From: Mycolicibacterium iranicum
GTDB lineage: Bacteria; Actinomycetota; Actinomycetes; Mycobacteriales; Mycobacteriaceae
Direction of reading: 5' to 3'
Length of the DNA: 64,000 nucleotides
Assembly (NCBI RefSeq): GCF_002101705.1
Contig: NZ_LQPC01000030.1
Span: 248,001 to 312,000 of the forward strand
Each line of letters opens with the position of its first letter. Position 1 is the first letter of the stretch. This document shows, piece by piece, positions 28,120 through 38,990 of this stretch. Position numbers and translations under genes: made by a program. The notes beneath the pieces were generated by a model. The model had not been told where the DNA came from. It saw only the letters and a list, made by a program, of their open reading frames with translations, and searched no databases.

Positions 28120-28829
28120 GCCGCGAGACCGAAAACGCCTTGCTGCTGCTCGTCGGCGTCAGCACCGCAATCGTCACGCTCAGCGGCGCCTACACGCGTT
28201 ACGTCAAACCCGCTCTGCAGCCGTGGCTCCTCGCCTCGGCTGCGCTGCTGATCGTGCTCGCGCTGGCGGCGATCGTGCGCGACGTCCGGCGCGGTCCACA
28301 AGCGGACGTCCACGACGGGCACTCTCACAGCTCCGGAGCCTTGTGGCTGCTGATCGTGCCGGTCGCCCTGCTGGCCTTTGTGGTTCCACCCGCAATCGGG
28401 CCGCAGACCGCGCGGCCCGCGGTGGCCGAGGTGTCGACCGATGTGCTCCGCAGGCCGTTCCCGCCGCTGCCCGACGAGCACGCACCGGAAATCTCACTGC
28501 CGGATCTGCTCATCCGCGTCGCCCAGGACTCCGCAGGCACGCTCGACAACCGGCTGGTCAGCGTGCGCGGCTTCACGATCAACGACGGCGGCCGAACGGA
28601 TCTCGGGCGGGTGGTCATCCTGTGTTGCGCCGCCGACGCCCAACTTGCGCGCATCGCGATGACCGGACCGGCCGTGGCGGCGGTGTCACGGATCCCGGAG
28701 GGTTCCTGGGTACGCGTCGAGGGCAAAGTTCCTGCTGGGCAGGTTGATTCGTCTCGAAGCAGCATTCCGTGGATCGAGATCACGGCCGCGGAGCAGATCG
28801 AGGCACCGGAGAACACGTACAGCTACTGA
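28116..28829 (+). CDS. putative permease partner, TIGR03943-type
   Basis: A 237-residue protein with three or so N-terminal membrane segments, a short H-D-G-H-S-H loop after the second, and a soluble C-terminal part with the family C-C-A-A-D-A motif and an OB-like fold. Genes of this type regularly accompany the YraQ-type permease, as here, and the pair may act as one transporter complex. Start and stop are coupled to the upstream gene by ATGA. Its end overlaps the convergent rpmE2 stop by 7 bases. Confidence 0.75.
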   Translation: MSRETENALLLLVGVSTAIVTLSGAYTRYVKPALQPWLLASAALLIVLALAAIVRDVRRGPQADVHDGHSHSSGALWLLIVPVALLAFVVPPAIGPQTARPAVAEVSTDVLRRPFPPLPDEHAPEISLPDLLIRVAQDSAGTLDNRLVSVRGFTINDGGRTDLGRVVILCCAADAQLARIAMTGPAVAAVSRIPEGSWVRVEGKVPAGQVDSSRSSIPWIEITAAEQIEAPENTYSY

Positions 28830-29086
28830 CCGCCGCGCACACCGTACCGGCGATTGAATTTCTCGACCTGCCCTGCGGCGTCGACTATTCGCTTATTGCC
28901 GGTCCAGAACGGATGCGAATCCGACGAGACCTCGACAACGATGAGCGGGAGGGTCCGGGGCCCGTCCGGCGTCTGCCATTCCACGGTGCGGTCGCTGTTG
29001 ATCGTCGAACGGGTCAGGAACATGGTCCCGGTGTTCGCGTCCTGGAACACGGCCGGGTGATAGTCGGGATGGATCCCTGGCTTCAA
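28823..29086 (-). CDS. rpmE2: ribosomal protein L31 type B, zinc-free paralogue
   Basis: Replaces the zinc-containing L31 in the large ribosomal subunit when zinc is scarce, freeing metal. The 87-residue protein begins M-K-P-G-I-H-P-D-Y and has no cysteine, hence the zinc-free type. The start is a TTG at 29086 with AGGAGGG 8 bases before it; the longer frame from 29119 reads through the Zur box and is not used. A perfect Zur box lies upstream, so it is induced by zinc shortage. Confidence 0.9.
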   Translation of the reverse strand: MKPGIHPDYHPAVFQDANTGTMFLTRSTINSDRTVEWQTPDGPRTLPLIVVEVSSDSHPFWTGNKRIVDAAGQVEKFNRRYGVRGGQ

Positions 29087-29103
29087 CGTCCGTACCCTCC
29101 TGT

Positions 29104-29118
29104 TGAAAATCATTTTCA
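29104..29118. promoter_or_regulatory. perfect Zur box upstream of rpmE2
   Basis: TGAAAATCATTTTCA, perfect arms TGAAAAT/ATTTTCA around C, extended one base on each side. It lies 18 bases upstream of the rpmE2 TTG codon. Confidence 0.88.
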
Positions 29119-29138
29119 ATCAATGCGCAGCCTACTAG

Positions 29139-29153
29139 TGAGAACGGTTTTCA
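29139..29153. promoter_or_regulatory. second Zur-like box, facing the MBL-fold gene
   Basis: TGAGAACGGTTTTCA, one mismatch between arms. It lies 20 bases beyond the first box and 49 bases upstream of the + strand gene at 29202. It could strengthen control of rpmE2 or bring the MBL/arsB2 operon under zinc control. Confidence 0.6.
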
Positions 29154-29201
29154 GAAAGTGGCCGCTGCGGCCTCCCCAGGTCCGCTGCCTAGGGTGGCGT
29201 C

Positions 29202-30116
29202 ATGCGCCTGAAGCCTGGGCGCCCTGACCTCAGGGCCTACGCGAAGTACTTCGACCTGCCGCCCGCGGCACCGTCCTCACCGGTGACGGTGACGTGGGCG
29301 GGCGTGACGACCCTGCTGGTCGACGACGGCGCCTCGGCGGTGATGACCGACGGGTTCTTCTCGCGTCCGGGTCTTCTGACCGTCGCGGCCCGGCCGCTGA
29401 CGCCGTCGCGGCCACGTATCGACGCGGCACTGGCCCGCCTCGGCGTTCGACGACTCGATGCCGTCACACCGGTGCACACCCATTTCGACCATGCCATGGA
29501 TTCCGCCGAGGTGGCGCGACGCACCGGCGCCCGGCTGATCGGCGGGACATCGGCGGCCAACATCGGTCGCGGCCACGGTCTGGACCGGATCGACGTCGTC
29601 ACCCCCGGCGAGGCCGTCAGCGCGGGCGCCTTCGACATCACACTCATCGAGGGCAGCCACTGCCCACCCGACCGCTTCCCCGGCAAGATCACCCGACCCG
29701 TCAGCCCGCCGGCGCGGGCGTCGGCCTACCGCTGCGGGGAAGCGTGGTCGACGCTGGTACACCATCGCCCGACCGGCAGCCAGATGCTCATCGTCGGCAG
29801 CGCGGGATTCGTCCCCGGCGCGCTGACCGGGCAGCGCGCCGATGTCGTCTATCTCGGCGTCGGTCAGCTCGGACTGCAACCCGAGACGTACCTGGTCGAC
29901 TATTGGACGCAGACCGTGCGCACCGTCGGCGCGCGACGGGTGGTGCTCATCCACTGGGACGACTTCTTCCGCCCGCTCGACAAGCCGCTGCGCGCGCTGC
30001 CGTTCGCCGGAGACGATCTCGACGCCTCGATGCGGGTGCTCACGCGGCTCGCCTCCGATGACGGTGTCGCTGTGCACATGCCGACGCTGTGGCAGCCGGC
30101 GGATCCATGGAGCTGA
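29202..30116 (+). CDS. MBL-fold metal-dependent hydrolase
   Basis: A 304-residue protein with the metallo-beta-lactamase metal motif H-T-H-F-D-H near residue 90, a downstream G-S-H and a final histidine region (I-H-W-D-D), so two metal sites are plausible. The protein may process a phosphate ester, thioester or peptide; the substrate is unknown. It corresponds by position to Rv3577, next to arsB2, and overlaps that gene by 10 bases. Zur-like sites 50-100 bases upstream suggest zinc-responsive expression. Confidence 0.8.
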   Translation: MRLKPGRPDLRAYAKYFDLPPAAPSSPVTVTWAGVTTLLVDDGASAVMTDGFFSRPGLLTVAARPLTPSRPRIDAALARLGVRRLDAVTPVHTHFDHAMDSAEVARRTGARLIGGTSAANIGRGHGLDRIDVVTPGEAVSAGAFDITLIEGSHCPPDRFPGKITRPVSPPARASAYRCGEAWSTLVHHRPTGSQMLIVGSAGFVPGALTGQRADVVYLGVGQLGLQPETYLVDYWTQTVRTVGARRVVLIHWDDFFRPLDKPLRALPFAGDDLDASMRVLTRLASDDGVAVHMPTLWQPADPWS

Positions 30117-31345
30117 CCCTCTCGGTCGCCTCGCTCATCGCGGTCCTCGCGTTCGCTCTGTTCCGGCCTCACCGCTGGCCCGAGGCAATCGTTGCGATTC
30201 CCGCCGCAGGTCTGGTCATCGCGGCGGGTGCGGTCTCCTGGGAGGACGCCGCTGCCGAGGTGTCGGAGCTGGCGCCCGTGGTGGGATTCCTGGCGGCCGT
30301 ACTCGTCCTTGCGCGGTTGTGCGACGACGTCGGCCTGTTTCATTCGGCGGGTGCGATGATGGCACGGGCGACGTCGGGTGGCCAAAACCGTTTGCTTGCA
30401 TCGGTATTCGCGATCTCAGCCGCTGTCACCGCGATCCTCAGTCTCGACGCCACAGTGGTCCTGCTGACCCCGGTGGTGCTCGCGACCGCACGCGCGCTGG
30501 CCGTTCCAGCCCGTCCACACGCCTATGCCACGGCACATCTTGCCAACAGCGCGTCGCTGCTGCTGCCGGTGTCAAACCTGACCAACCTGCTCGCGTTCAG
30601 CGCGGCGGGGCTGTCCTTCCTGCACTTCACCGCAGCGATGTCGTTGCCCTGGGTGGCCGCCGTTCTCGTCGAATTCGCGCTGCTTCGTTGGCTTTTCCGG
30701 AAAGACCTCGCAGTTGAACCACGCCCGGCGCCCACCGAGCCGCTCGAAGTCCCGCTGTTCGCGCTTGTCGTCGTCGGCCTGACCCTGGTCGGATTCGGCG
30801 TGACCTCGCTGCTGGGCTTCTCACCGGCATGGGCTGCGCTGGCCGGCGCACTCGTCCTCGGCGCCCGCGCGCTCGCCACGCGGCGAACCACAGTCACCAA
30901 GATGGTGGCCGCGCTCGACATCCCTTTCCTGGCCTTCGTGCTGTGCCTGGGCGTCGTGGTCGTCGCCGTCATGAACAACGGACTCGAGGCCGCCATGCAT
31001 CGCGTCATCCCCGACGGCCAAACCCTGCCGGCGTTGCTCGGCATCGCCGCGGTTGCCGCGGTGCTGTGCAACGTCGTCAACAACCTGCCCGCGGTGCTCG
31101 TGCTGCTACCGCTCGTGGCCCCAGCCGGACCTGCCGCCGTGCTCGCGGTGCTGATCGGTGTCAACGTCGGCCCCAACCTGACCTATGTCGGATCGCTGGC
31201 GAACCTGTTGTGGCGCAGCGTTGTCCGTCGCGACATCAAGGCCGGCTTTGGCGAGTTCAGCCTGATCGGCCTGGTGACCACCCCTGCGGTGCTGGTTGGC
31301 GCCGTCCTGGCCCTGTGGGCGTGGATCCAGATGTTCGGGCTCTAG
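30107..31345 (+). CDS. arsB2: ArsB/NhaD-type anion transporter (arsB2-like)
   Basis: A 412-residue protein with about eleven membrane segments. It has the ion-transporter-superfamily hairpins, e.g. N-V-V-N-N-L-P near residue 320 and [14 protein letters not shown]. It belongs to the arsenite/sodium:proton-type superfamily; arsenite export is a name carried over from homologues and no arsenic regulator or reductase is nearby. The start is the ATG at 30107. The stop overlaps the convergent rlmB stop by 4 bases. Confidence 0.8.
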   Translation: MELTLSVASLIAVLAFALFRPHRWPEAIVAIPAAGLVIAAGAVSWEDAAAEVSELAPVVGFLAAVLVLARLCDDVGLFHSAGAMMARATSGGQNRLLASVFAISAAVTAILSLDATVVLLTPVVLATARALAVPARPHAYATAHLANSASLLLPVSNLTNLLAFSAAGLSFLHFTAAMSLPWVAAVLVEFALLRWLFRKDLAVEPRPAPTEPLEVPLFALVVVGLTLVGFGVTSLLGFSPAWAALAGALVLGARALATRRTTVTKMVAALDIPFLAFVLCLGVVVVAVMNNGLEAAMHRVIPDGQTLPALLGIAAVAAVLCNVVNNLPAVLVLLPLVAPAGPAAVLAVLIGVNVGPNLTYVGSLANLLWRSVVRRDIKAGFGEFSLIGLVTTPAVLVGAVLALWAWIQMFGL

Positions 31346-32283
31346 CCGCGACGCTGCCTGGCGACCTCGGCCAGCACTACACCGGCGGCCACAGACGCAT
31401 TGAGGGACTCGGTGGGCCCCGCCATCGGGATCGACACGATGCGGTCGCAGTTCTCGCGGACCAACCGCGACAGACCCTTGCCCTCCGAGCCGACCACGAT
31501 GACGATCGGTCCGTCCGCCTCGATCTGATCGATCGTGGTGTCCCCTCCGGCGTCGAGGCCGACGATCTGCAGGCCCGCATCGGCCCACTGTTTCAGTGTG
31601 CGGTTGAGGTTGGTGGCCCGCGCCACCCGAAGCCGCGCCGCTGCTCCCGCGCTGGTGCGCCAGGCGACCGCGCTCACCGATGCGGAACGTCGCTGCGGAA
31701 TGACGACGCCGTGGCCGCCGAAGGCCGCCACCGAACGGACGATCGCACCGAGGTTGCGCGGGTCGGAGATGTTGTCGAGCGCAACCAGAAGTGGCTGTGC
31801 ACCATCCCTTTTGGCGTCGCGCAACAGATCGTCGGGGTGCGCATAGTCGTACGGCGGCACCTGCAGGGCGACGCCCTGGTGCATGCCGTTGGAGGCGATC
31901 CTGTCCAGATCGTGGCGGGGTACCTCCAGGATCGAGATCCCCTTGTCGGCGGCGATCTGCACCGACTCGGTGAGCCGCTCGTCGTTGTCGGCACCGAGCG
32001 CGACGTACAGCGCGGTGGCAGGCACACCCGCACGCAGGCATTCGACCACCGGGTTGCGGCCGAGCACGATCTCGGTCTCGTCGGTCTTCTTGTGTCTGCC
32101 CTGGGCCGACCGGGCGGCCTTGGCCGCCCTTTTGCCAGCCGGATGATGGGGACGGTCCTTGGCGGCCGGCGTCGCGCCCTTGCCTTCCAGACCGCGGCGA
32201 CGCACACCGCCGGAACCCACTGTGGGCCCCTTCTTCGTTCCCGCTTTGCGCACCGCACCGCGGCGCTGAGAATTGCCCGCCAT
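31342..32283 (-). CDS. rlmB: 23S rRNA 2'-O-methyltransferase, SpoU/TrmH family
   Basis: Methylates a ribose in 23S rRNA; the family includes RlmB and TrmH. The 313-residue protein has a basic, poorly ordered N-terminal extension (residues 1-65), an L30-like substrate domain, and the SPOUT trefoil with [19 protein letters not shown] and [11 protein letters not shown]. Its ATG follows the cysS stop directly, so the two are translationally coupled. The exact target nucleotide is inferred from homologues. Confidence 0.9.
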   Translation of the reverse strand: MAGNSQRRGAVRKAGTKKGPTVGSGGVRRRGLEGKGATPAAKDRPHHPAGKRAAKAARSAQGRHKKTDETEIVLGRNPVVECLRAGVPATALYVALGADNDERLTESVQIAADKGISILEVPRHDLDRIASNGMHQGVALQVPPYDYAHPDDLLRDAKRDGAQPLLVALDNISDPRNLGAIVRSVAAFGGHGVVIPQRRSASVSAVAWRTSAGAAARLRVARATNLNRTLKQWADAGLQIVGLDAGGDTTIDQIEADGPIVIVVGSEGKGLSRLVRENCDRIVSIPMAGPTESLNASVAAGVVLAEVARQRRG

Positions 32284-33699
32284 CTACTTGTCCGCCCCGT
32301 CCAGGAGTGACCACTGGGGACCGTCGGATGTGTCGGTCACCTCGATACCCGCCTCCTTGAGGCGATCTCGGATGGCGTCGGCTTCGGCCCAGTCGCGCCG
32401 CGCCCTGGCCTCCTCGCGGCGACGAACCTCGGCGTGCACCAGCACGTCCACTGCAGCCAATGCCGCCGACGTCTCGTCGCGCGATTCCCATCGCTCGTCG
32501 AGCGGATCGGCGCCCAGGATGCCCATCATGGCGCGGATCGACATGGCGTGGGTGAGCGCGGCGTCGTGGTCGCCTGCGTCCAGCGCCCTGTTTCCTTCCG
32601 CGCGTGCGGCGTGAACCTCGGCGAGCGCCGTCGGAACCGCCAGATCGTCGTCGAGAGCAGCACCGAACTTCGGCGTCCACTCGCCGGGAACCACCGCCCC
32701 GACCCGGTTCCGTACCCGGTGCAGGAAATCCTCGATACCCGTGTACGCCTTGGCCGCATCCTGAAGCGCCGTCTCGGAGAACTCCAGCATCGACCGGTAG
32801 TGCGCACTACCCAGGTAGTAGCGCAGCTCGGCAGCCCGAACCCGTTGCAGCACAGCAGGAATCGCTAGCACATTGCCGAGCGACTTGCTCATCTTCTCGC
32901 CACCCATGGTGACCCAGCCGTTGTGGAGCCAGAAGCGGGCGAAGCCGTCCCCGACCGCTTCGGCCTGCGCGATCTCGTTCTCGTGGTGCGGGAACACCAG
33001 ATCCATTCCGCCGGCATGGATGTCGAATTCCGCACCAAGGTATTCCTGGCACATCGCCACGCATTCGGTGTGCCAGCCGGGACGGCCGCGGCCCCAGGGC
33101 GTCGGCCAGGACGGCTCACCCGGTTTGGCCGCCTTCCACAGCGTGAAGTCGCGTTGGTCGCGCTTACCCGTCGCCACGCCCTCGCCCTGATGGACGTCGT
33201 CGATCCGGTGTCCCGAGAGCTTTCCATAGTCGGGAAGCGACGACACGTTGAAGTACACGTCGCCATCCCCGGCATAGGCGTGCCCGCGGTCGATGAGCCG
33301 ATCGATCAGCTCGACCATCTGGGTGATGTGCCCGGTGGCGCGCGGTTCTGCTGACGGCGGAAGCACCCCCAGCGCGTCGTAGGCAGCTGTGAACGCACGC
33401 TCGTAGGTGGCGGCCCACTCCCACCACGGCCTGCCCGCGTCAGCGGCCTTGTTGAGAATCTTGTCGTCGATGTCGGTGACGTTGCGGATGAACGCCACGT
33501 CGAAGCCCTTGGCCGTCAGCCAGCGGCGCAGCACGTCGAAGGCGACGCCGCTTCGCACGTGGCCGATATGGGGCAGACCCTGCACCGTCGCGCCGCACAG
33601 GTAGATCGAGACGTGGCCGGGCCGCAGTGGCGCGAAATCGCGCACACCGCCAGACAGGGTGTCATAGAGCCGCATGACAGCTGCGGGGCGTTCGGTCAC
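32284..33699 (-). CDS. cysS: cysteinyl-tRNA synthetase
   Basis: Charges tRNA-Cys. The 471-residue class I synthetase has the H-I-G-H signature, the K-M-S-K-S loop and the metal ligands C (near residue 35), C-V-A-M-C and H-H-E-N. Length and sequence fit the mycobacterial enzyme. The start at 33699 (M-T-E-R) fits the family better than an internal ATG at 33675. It begins 45 bases after the end of the ispF gene and runs into rlmB. Confidence 0.95.
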   Translation of the reverse strand: MTERPAAVMRLYDTLSGGVRDFAPLRPGHVSIYLCGATVQGLPHIGHVRSGVAFDVLRRWLTAKGFDVAFIRNVTDIDDKILNKAADAGRPWWEWAATYERAFTAAYDALGVLPPSAEPRATGHITQMVELIDRLIDRGHAYAGDGDVYFNVSSLPDYGKLSGHRIDDVHQGEGVATGKRDQRDFTLWKAAKPGEPSWPTPWGRGRPGWHTECVAMCQEYLGAEFDIHAGGMDLVFPHHENEIAQAEAVGDGFARFWLHNGWVTMGGEKMSKSLGNVLAIPAVLQRVRAAELRYYLGSAHYRSMLEFSETALQDAAKAYTGIEDFLHRVRNRVGAVVPGEWTPKFGAALDDDLAVPTALAEVHAARAEGNRALDAGDHDAALTHAMSIRAMMGILGADPLDERWESRDETSAALAAVDVLVHAEVRRREEARARRDWAEADAIRDRLKEAGIEVTDTSDGPQWSLLDGADK

Positions 33700-33744
33700 G
33701 ACGGGCCAGCTTACCGGCCTTTTCGTGCTGCACCGTCATCGGTG

Positions 33745-34215
33745 CTAACCGGCGATGACGAGGGCCGTCGCGATCGCCGCAAGTCCCTCACCCCGACCTG
33801 TCAGACCGAGACCGTCGGTGGTGGTGGCCGCGACCGACACCGGAGCGTCCAGCAATTCGGAAAGCAGCTTCTGGGCCTCGGCTCGTCGCGGACCGACTTT
33901 CGGGCGATTGCCGATGACCTGCACAGCCCCGTTTCCGACGCGCAGCCCGCGCTCGGTCAGTAGGGAGTGGACGTGGCGGAGCATGTCCGCCCCGCTGACA
34001 CCCCGCCACTGCGGCAGACCGGTGCCGAAGACCTCACCGACATCGCCCATGCCCGCTGCCGAGAGCAGCGCATCGCAGAGGGCATGGGCCGCGACGTCGC
34101 CGTCCGAGTGGCCCGCGCAGCCGTCTGCGCCGTCGAACAACAGGCACAGCAGCCAGCACGGGCGACCGGACTCAATGGGATGGACGTCGGTACCAAGACC
34201 GACGCGAATGTTCAT
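33745..34215 (-). CDS. ispF: 2-C-methyl-D-erythritol 2,4-cyclodiphosphate synthase
   Basis: Fifth step of the MEP isoprenoid pathway. The 156-residue protein has metal ligands Asp10 and His12 in D-V-H, the G-H-S-D-G-D motif and the C-terminal [14 protein letters not shown] block. In relatives ispD (the third step) sits between carD and ispF and is translationally linked to it. Here the ATG lies only 8 bases after the carD stop, with AAGG inside that gap, so ispD is absent from this place. Confidence 0.94.
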   Translation of the reverse strand: MNIRVGLGTDVHPIESGRPCWLLCLLFDGADGCAGHSDGDVAAHALCDALLSAAGMGDVGEVFGTGLPQWRGVSGADMLRHVHSLLTERGLRVGNGAVQVIGNRPKVGPRRAEAQKLLSELLDAPVSVAATTTDGLGLTGRGEGLAAIATALVIAG

Positions 34216-34223
34216 TACCGCCT

Positions 34224-34781
<558 letters not shown>

Positions 34782-34983
34782 TCAGGGGCACAGTCGGTGA
34801 ACACTAGGGGTTGACAGGCCAGCGAATCCGTGCATCGCGGCCGGCCGATTTCGCCGCCGCGCGGCCACTGCTGCCCCTCGGCTACCGCGGGCTTTCCTCA
34901 CCTACTACTCTGCATAGTCGAACCGCTGGGCCGCCTGGACCCGGCATGCCACGCCGCCCCGTCGGCCGAGCAGGAGGTCCCCA

Positions 34984-35580
34984 GTGAACCCCTTCAAACG
35001 GCGCTCCTCGGCCGCTCAGGCATGTAGGGCCATGGCTACGTGCGGACTGGCCGTCTCTCTGGTGCTGAGCGGGTGTGGCGCGGGTCAGGTCTCCCAGACC
35101 GCGACCCAGGAACCGGCCGTCAACGGTACGAGTGGCAAAGCCGGCCCCATCGCGTTGCGCAACGTCCACATCCGCGCCGAGCAGACGACCGACTACGTCG
35201 AGCCGGGCTCCGAAGCCGAACTGATTTTCGTGGCAGCGAACACGTCCGCCGACGTTCCCGACAGGCTGGTCTCGGTCACCTCCGATATCGGCTCGGTGAC
35301 GCTGAGCGGTGGACGCGACCTGCCTGTCAACGGTTCCCTCATGGTGGGCGCGCCCGACGGCCAGGCCGCGATGCTGGAGGCCGTCGAACCCGCCGACGCC
35401 GCCGAGGCCACCATCGAGCTGAGCAAGCCGATCACCAACGGGCTCACCTATGACTTCACCTTCACCTTCGAGAAGGCCGGCGAGACCACGGTCCCGGTCC
35501 CGCTCTCGGCAGGAGAGGCGCCGCGACGTGAGGCGGCCGGCAATTCCGAGGGCTCCGGCGGCCACTCCGGCGGCCACTAG
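34984..35580 (+). CDS. lpqE: lipoprotein LpqE
   Basis: A 198-residue lipoprotein with signal L-V-L-S-G-C (lipid Cys near 31), then a domain of alternating beta strands of the PCuAC/immunoglobulin type and a C-terminal tail rich in Gly, Ser and His (G-G-H-S-G-G-H). In M. tuberculosis LpqE is a low-zinc-repressed lipoprotein under the Zur-type response by memory of its regulon; no Zur box is obvious here. The function is unknown. The start is the GTG at 34984. radA follows 55 bases on. Confidence 0.82.
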   Translation: MNPFKRRSSAAQACRAMATCGLAVSLVLSGCGAGQVSQTATQEPAVNGTSGKAGPIALRNVHIRAEQTTDYVEPGSEAELIFVAANTSADVPDRLVSVTSDIGSVTLSGGRDLPVNGSLMVGAPDGQAAMLEAVEPADAAEATIELSKPITNGLTYDFTFTFEKAGETTVPVPLSAGEAPRREAAGNSEGSGGHSGGH

Positions 35581-35635
35581 GCGACACGGCCGCTGACAGC
35601 GTGGTTCTGTCGGTGCGTCCGGTTACCGTCAGCGC

Positions 35636-37033
35636 GTGGCCCGGACAAATTCGAAAGTACGTTCGCAATACCGTTGCTCCGAGTGCCATCACGTCACTCC
35701 GAAATGGGTGGGCCGCTGCCCTGACTGCGGCACCTGGGGCACCGTCAACGAAGTCGCACTGACCGCAGTAGGCGGTTCGGCGACGCGGCGGGCCGTCGCA
35801 CCTGCTTCGCCTGCCGTGCCGATCAGTTCGATCGACCCGGGTAAAACCCGCCATTTTCATACCGGCATCAGCGAGTTGGACCGCGTCCTCGGCGGCGGCC
35901 TGGTCCCGGGATCGGTCACGCTGCTGGCCGGTGACCCCGGCGTCGGGAAGTCGACGCTGCTGCTCGAGGTGGCGCACCGGTGGGCGTCCACCGGCCGGAG
36001 GGCGCTGTATCTGTCCGGCGAGGAGTCCGCCGGCCAGATCAGGCTTCGTGCCGAACGCACCGGATGCACCCACGACGAGGTGTATCTGGCCGCCGAATCC
36101 GATCTGCAGACCGCCCTCGGCCACATCGACGCGGTTGCGCCCAGCCTTGTGGTCGTCGACTCGGTGCAGACCATGTCGACCACCGAGGCCGACGGGGTGA
36201 CCGGCGGTGTCACCCAGGTGCGCGCAGTCACCACCGCACTGACGATGACGGCCAAGACGACCGGCGTCGCGATGCTGCTCGTCGGTCACGTCACCAAGGA
36301 CGGCGCCATCGCCGGCCCGCGCTCGCTGGAGCACCTCGTCGACGTCGTGCTGCACTTCGAGGGCGACCGGGCATCGGCACTTCGCATGGTCCGCGGAATC
36401 AAGAACCGTTTCGGCGCCGCCGACGAGGTCGGTTGTTTCCTGTTGCACGACAACGGAATCGAATGTGTGTCCGACCCGTCTGGCTTGTTCCTCGACCAAC
36501 GCCCCAAGCCCGTGTCCGGTACCGCGGTGACCGTCACCCTCGACGGCAAGCGCCCGATGATCGGCGAGGTGCAGGCGCTGATCGGTTCGCCCGCCAGCGG
36601 CAGCCCGCGCCGCGCGGTCAGCGGCATCGACTCCTCACGCGCCGCGATGATCACCGCTGTTCTGGAGAAACGGGCCAGGCTGCCGGTCGGCGCGAACGAC
36701 ATCTACCTGTCGACCGTCGGCGGCATGCGGTTGACCGATTCGTCGTCGGATCTCGCCGTGGCGCTGGCGATCGCGTCAGCATTCACCGACCTGGCGTTGC
36801 CCACCACCGCGATCGCCATCGGCGAGGTCGGGCTCGCCGGCGACCTGCGGCGGGTCACCGGCATGGACAAGAGGCTTTCCGAGGCGGCGCGGCTCGGCTT
36901 CACCTACGCCGTCGTACCGTCCGGGGTCTCGGGCGCGCCGCGCGGGCTGCAGGTGCTGCCCGCCGACAACATCGGCTCGGCATTGCAGGTGTTACGGCGG
37001 ATCAGCCAGAATGACGCGAGCCAGGGACGGTGA
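35636..37033 (+). CDS. radA: DNA repair protein RadA
   Basis: RecA-like ATPase that helps process recombination branches. The 465-residue protein has the zinc finger C-x2-C ... C-x2-C (Cys14, 17, 28, 31), Walker [10 protein letters not shown] (99-107), the RadA-specific K-N-R-F-G motif and the C-terminal Lon-protease-like domain. It starts with GTG at 35636. The disA gene begins 10 bases after its stop, a conserved pairing in actinobacteria. Confidence 0.94.
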   Translation: MARTNSKVRSQYRCSECHHVTPKWVGRCPDCGTWGTVNEVALTAVGGSATRRAVAPASPAVPISSIDPGKTRHFHTGISELDRVLGGGLVPGSVTLLAGDPGVGKSTLLLEVAHRWASTGRRALYLSGEESAGQIRLRAERTGCTHDEVYLAAESDLQTALGHIDAVAPSLVVVDSVQTMSTTEADGVTGGVTQVRAVTTALTMTAKTTGVAMLLVGHVTKDGAIAGPRSLEHLVDVVLHFEGDRASALRMVRGIKNRFGAADEVGCFLLHDNGIECVSDPSGLFLDQRPKPVSGTAVTVTLDGKRPMIGEVQALIGSPASGSPRRAVSGIDSSRAAMITAVLEKRARLPVGANDIYLSTVGGMRLTDSSSDLAVALAIASAFTDLALPTTAIAIGEVGLAGDLRRVTGMDKRLSEAARLGFTYAVVPSGVSGAPRGLQVLPADNIGSALQVLRRISQNDASQGR

Positions 37034-37043
37034 GGATTGTGGG

Positions 37044-38165
37044 GTGGCTGTGAAGTCGTCGACGGGCAGAAGCTCGCGCACGGTCGTGCCGCTGACGCGT
37101 CCCACCCTGCGCGAGACGATCGCGCGGCTCGCGCCGGGCACGCCGCTGCGCGACGGCCTCGAGCGCATCCTGCGCGGCCGGACCGGCGCGCTGATCCTGA
37201 TCGGTTACGACGACAGCGTCGAGACCATCTGCGACGGCGGATTCTCCCTCGACGTCCGCTATGCGCCGACCCGCCTGCGTGAGCTGTCCAAGATGGACGG
37301 CGCCGTCGTGCTCTCCACGGACGGCAGCCGCATTCTGCGCGCCAACGTCCAACTTGTGCCCGATCCGTCGATACCCACCGAGGAATCCGGGACCCGGCAC
37401 CGCTCGGCCGAGAGAACGGCGATCCAGACCGGCTATCCGGTGATCTCGGTCAGCCATTCGATGAGCATCGTGACCGTGTACGTGGCCGGTGAACGCCACG
37501 TCATCCCCGACTCCGCGGCGATCCTGTCGCGGGCAAACCAGACCATCGACACGCTGGAGCGGTACAAGACGCGCCTCGACGAAGTCAGCAGGCAGCTCTC
37601 GACCGCCGAGATCGAGGACTTCGTCACGCTTCGCGATGTGATGACAGTCGTCCAGCGCCTCGAGATGGTGCGCCGCATCAGCCTCGAAATCGATTCGGAC
37701 GTGGTCGAACTCGGCACCGACGGGCGGCAGCTCAAACTGCAGCTCGACGAACTCGTCGGCGACAACGAGACGGACCGCGAGCTCATCGTGCGGGACTACC
37801 ACGCCAACCCCGACCCGCCGACCTCGGCGCAGGTGAGCGCGACGCTGGAAGAGCTCGACAGCCTCTCGGACAACGAGCTGCTCGACTTCACCACGCTGGC
37901 AAGGGTTTTCGGTTATCCGTCAACTGCCGAGGCTCAGGACTCGGCGATGAGTTCCCGCGGCTACCGCGCGATGTCCGGCATTCCTCGGCTGCAGTTCGCC
38001 CACGTCGATCTGCTGGTCCGCAACTTCGGCTCACTGCAGGGTCTGCTCGCGGCCAGCGCCAGCGACCTGCAATCGGTCGAAGGCATCGGCTCGATGTGGG
38101 CGCGCCACATCAGAGAGGGCCTGTCGCAGCTGGCCGAGTCGACGATCGCCGACCGGCTCGCCTGA
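37044..38165 (+). CDS. disA: diadenylate cyclase DisA
   Basis: Makes c-di-AMP from two ATP and scans DNA for branched structures. The 373-residue protein has the cyclase motifs D-G-A (85-87) and R-H-R (118-120), a central helical linker and a C-terminal helix-hairpin-helix domain. The GTG at 37044 (or the GTG at 37050) fits the M. tuberculosis N-terminus best; the longer frame would start inside radA. Adjacent to radA and probably co-transcribed. Confidence 0.93.
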   Translation: MAVKSSTGRSSRTVVPLTRPTLRETIARLAPGTPLRDGLERILRGRTGALILIGYDDSVETICDGGFSLDVRYAPTRLRELSKMDGAVVLSTDGSRILRANVQLVPDPSIPTEESGTRHRSAERTAIQTGYPVISVSHSMSIVTVYVAGERHVIPDSAAILSRANQTIDTLERYKTRLDEVSRQLSTAEIEDFVTLRDVMTVVQRLEMVRRISLEIDSDVVELGTDGRQLKLQLDELVGDNETDRELIVRDYHANPDPPTSAQVSATLEELDSLSDNELLDFTTLARVFGYPSTAEAQDSAMSSRGYRAMSGIPRLQFAHVDLLVRNFGSLQGLLAASASDLQSVEGIGSMWARHIREGLSQLAESTIADRLA

Positions 38166-38166
38166 C

Positions 38167-38958
38167 CTATCCGACGGGTGCGGGAACCGGAGCCGGCGCC
38201 GGTCCAGGCGGCGGAGCCTGCGCGGGCTGGGCGAGGATGAACGGCACCGGCGCGGATCTCAGATTCCCGAGCTGGACGACCAGGTTGTAGGTGCCCGGCC
38301 CGATCGGCTGCCGCGGCAGCGGGCAGTTCGGCGCCGAACCCATCCCCGTCCAGGTCACTTCGGTGGTCACCTGCTCGCCCGGCTGGAACGTCTTGATCAG
38401 CGTCTCGTTCGACGGAGCGCAATCGAGGTTCGACCAGAGCCGCTGGTTGTCGAGGGTGTACACGTAGGCGGCAAGCACCGCGGCACCGACGTCGCGCTGG
38501 CAGGCGACCAGACCGATGTTGGTCACGACCATGGTGAACTTGGGCTGGTCACCGACGATGAACTGCGGCTGGTTGGTGATGCCCTTGACCGCAAGCGTCG
38601 AGTCGGGGCAGTCGTCACCCTCTTTGAGAATCGGCGGCGGCACCACCGCGGCCGTCGGGGTCGGCGTTGGCGGTGGTGCCTGTTGTGCCGGCGGCTGGAT
38701 CGGGGACTTGATTTCGGGGTTCTCGCCGGGAAGCGGCGTCGGCGCAGCGGCCTGACCGGTCTGCGCCGTGGACTCGCTGGCGGTGGGCTGCTCGGTGCTG
38801 CTGGTGTTCAGCACGACCACCGTGACGACGGCGACCACGATCGCGATGACCAGCGCCGCGACGCCGAGCGCAAGCGCCCTGCGTCGCCAGTAGATTTGCC
38901 TGGGCAGCGGCCCATGCGGTTCCAGATCCAGCACAACATCACGGTAAGGGCACGTCAC
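38167..38958 (-). CDS. conserved membrane protein with Pro-rich extracellular part (Rv3587c-type)
   Basis: A 263-residue protein: a short cytoplasmic N-terminus, one membrane segment (about residues 28-51), a Pro/Ala/Thr-rich linker (residues 55-105), then a compact extracellular domain with four cysteines (G-D-D-C-P-D-S, V-A-C-Q-R, L-D-C-A-P, N-C-P-L-P) likely making two disulfides, and a Pro-rich C-terminal tail. The function is unknown. The position downstream of disA, convergent with it, and just before canB is conserved in M. tuberculosis. Confidence 0.8.
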   Translation of the reverse strand: MTCPYRDVVLDLEPHGPLPRQIYWRRRALALGVAALVIAIVVAVVTVVVLNTSSTEQPTASESTAQTGQAAAPTPLPGENPEIKSPIQPPAQQAPPPTPTPTAAVVPPPILKEGDDCPDSTLAVKGITNQPQFIVGDQPKFTMVVTNIGLVACQRDVGAAVLAAYVYTLDNQRLWSNLDCAPSNETLIKTFQPGEQVTTEVTWTGMGSAPNCPLPRQPIGPGTYNLVVQLGNLRSAPVPFILAQPAQAPPPGPAPAPVPAPVG

Positions 38959-38990
38959 GCCGCCCTGTTCGACGTTGCCCGGCGTGTCGC

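Noticed and set aside
31106..32680. 524-residue - strand frame over rlmB and arsB2
   Set aside because: An overlapping shadow frame that crosses gene ends and consists mainly of Arg/Gly/Ala.
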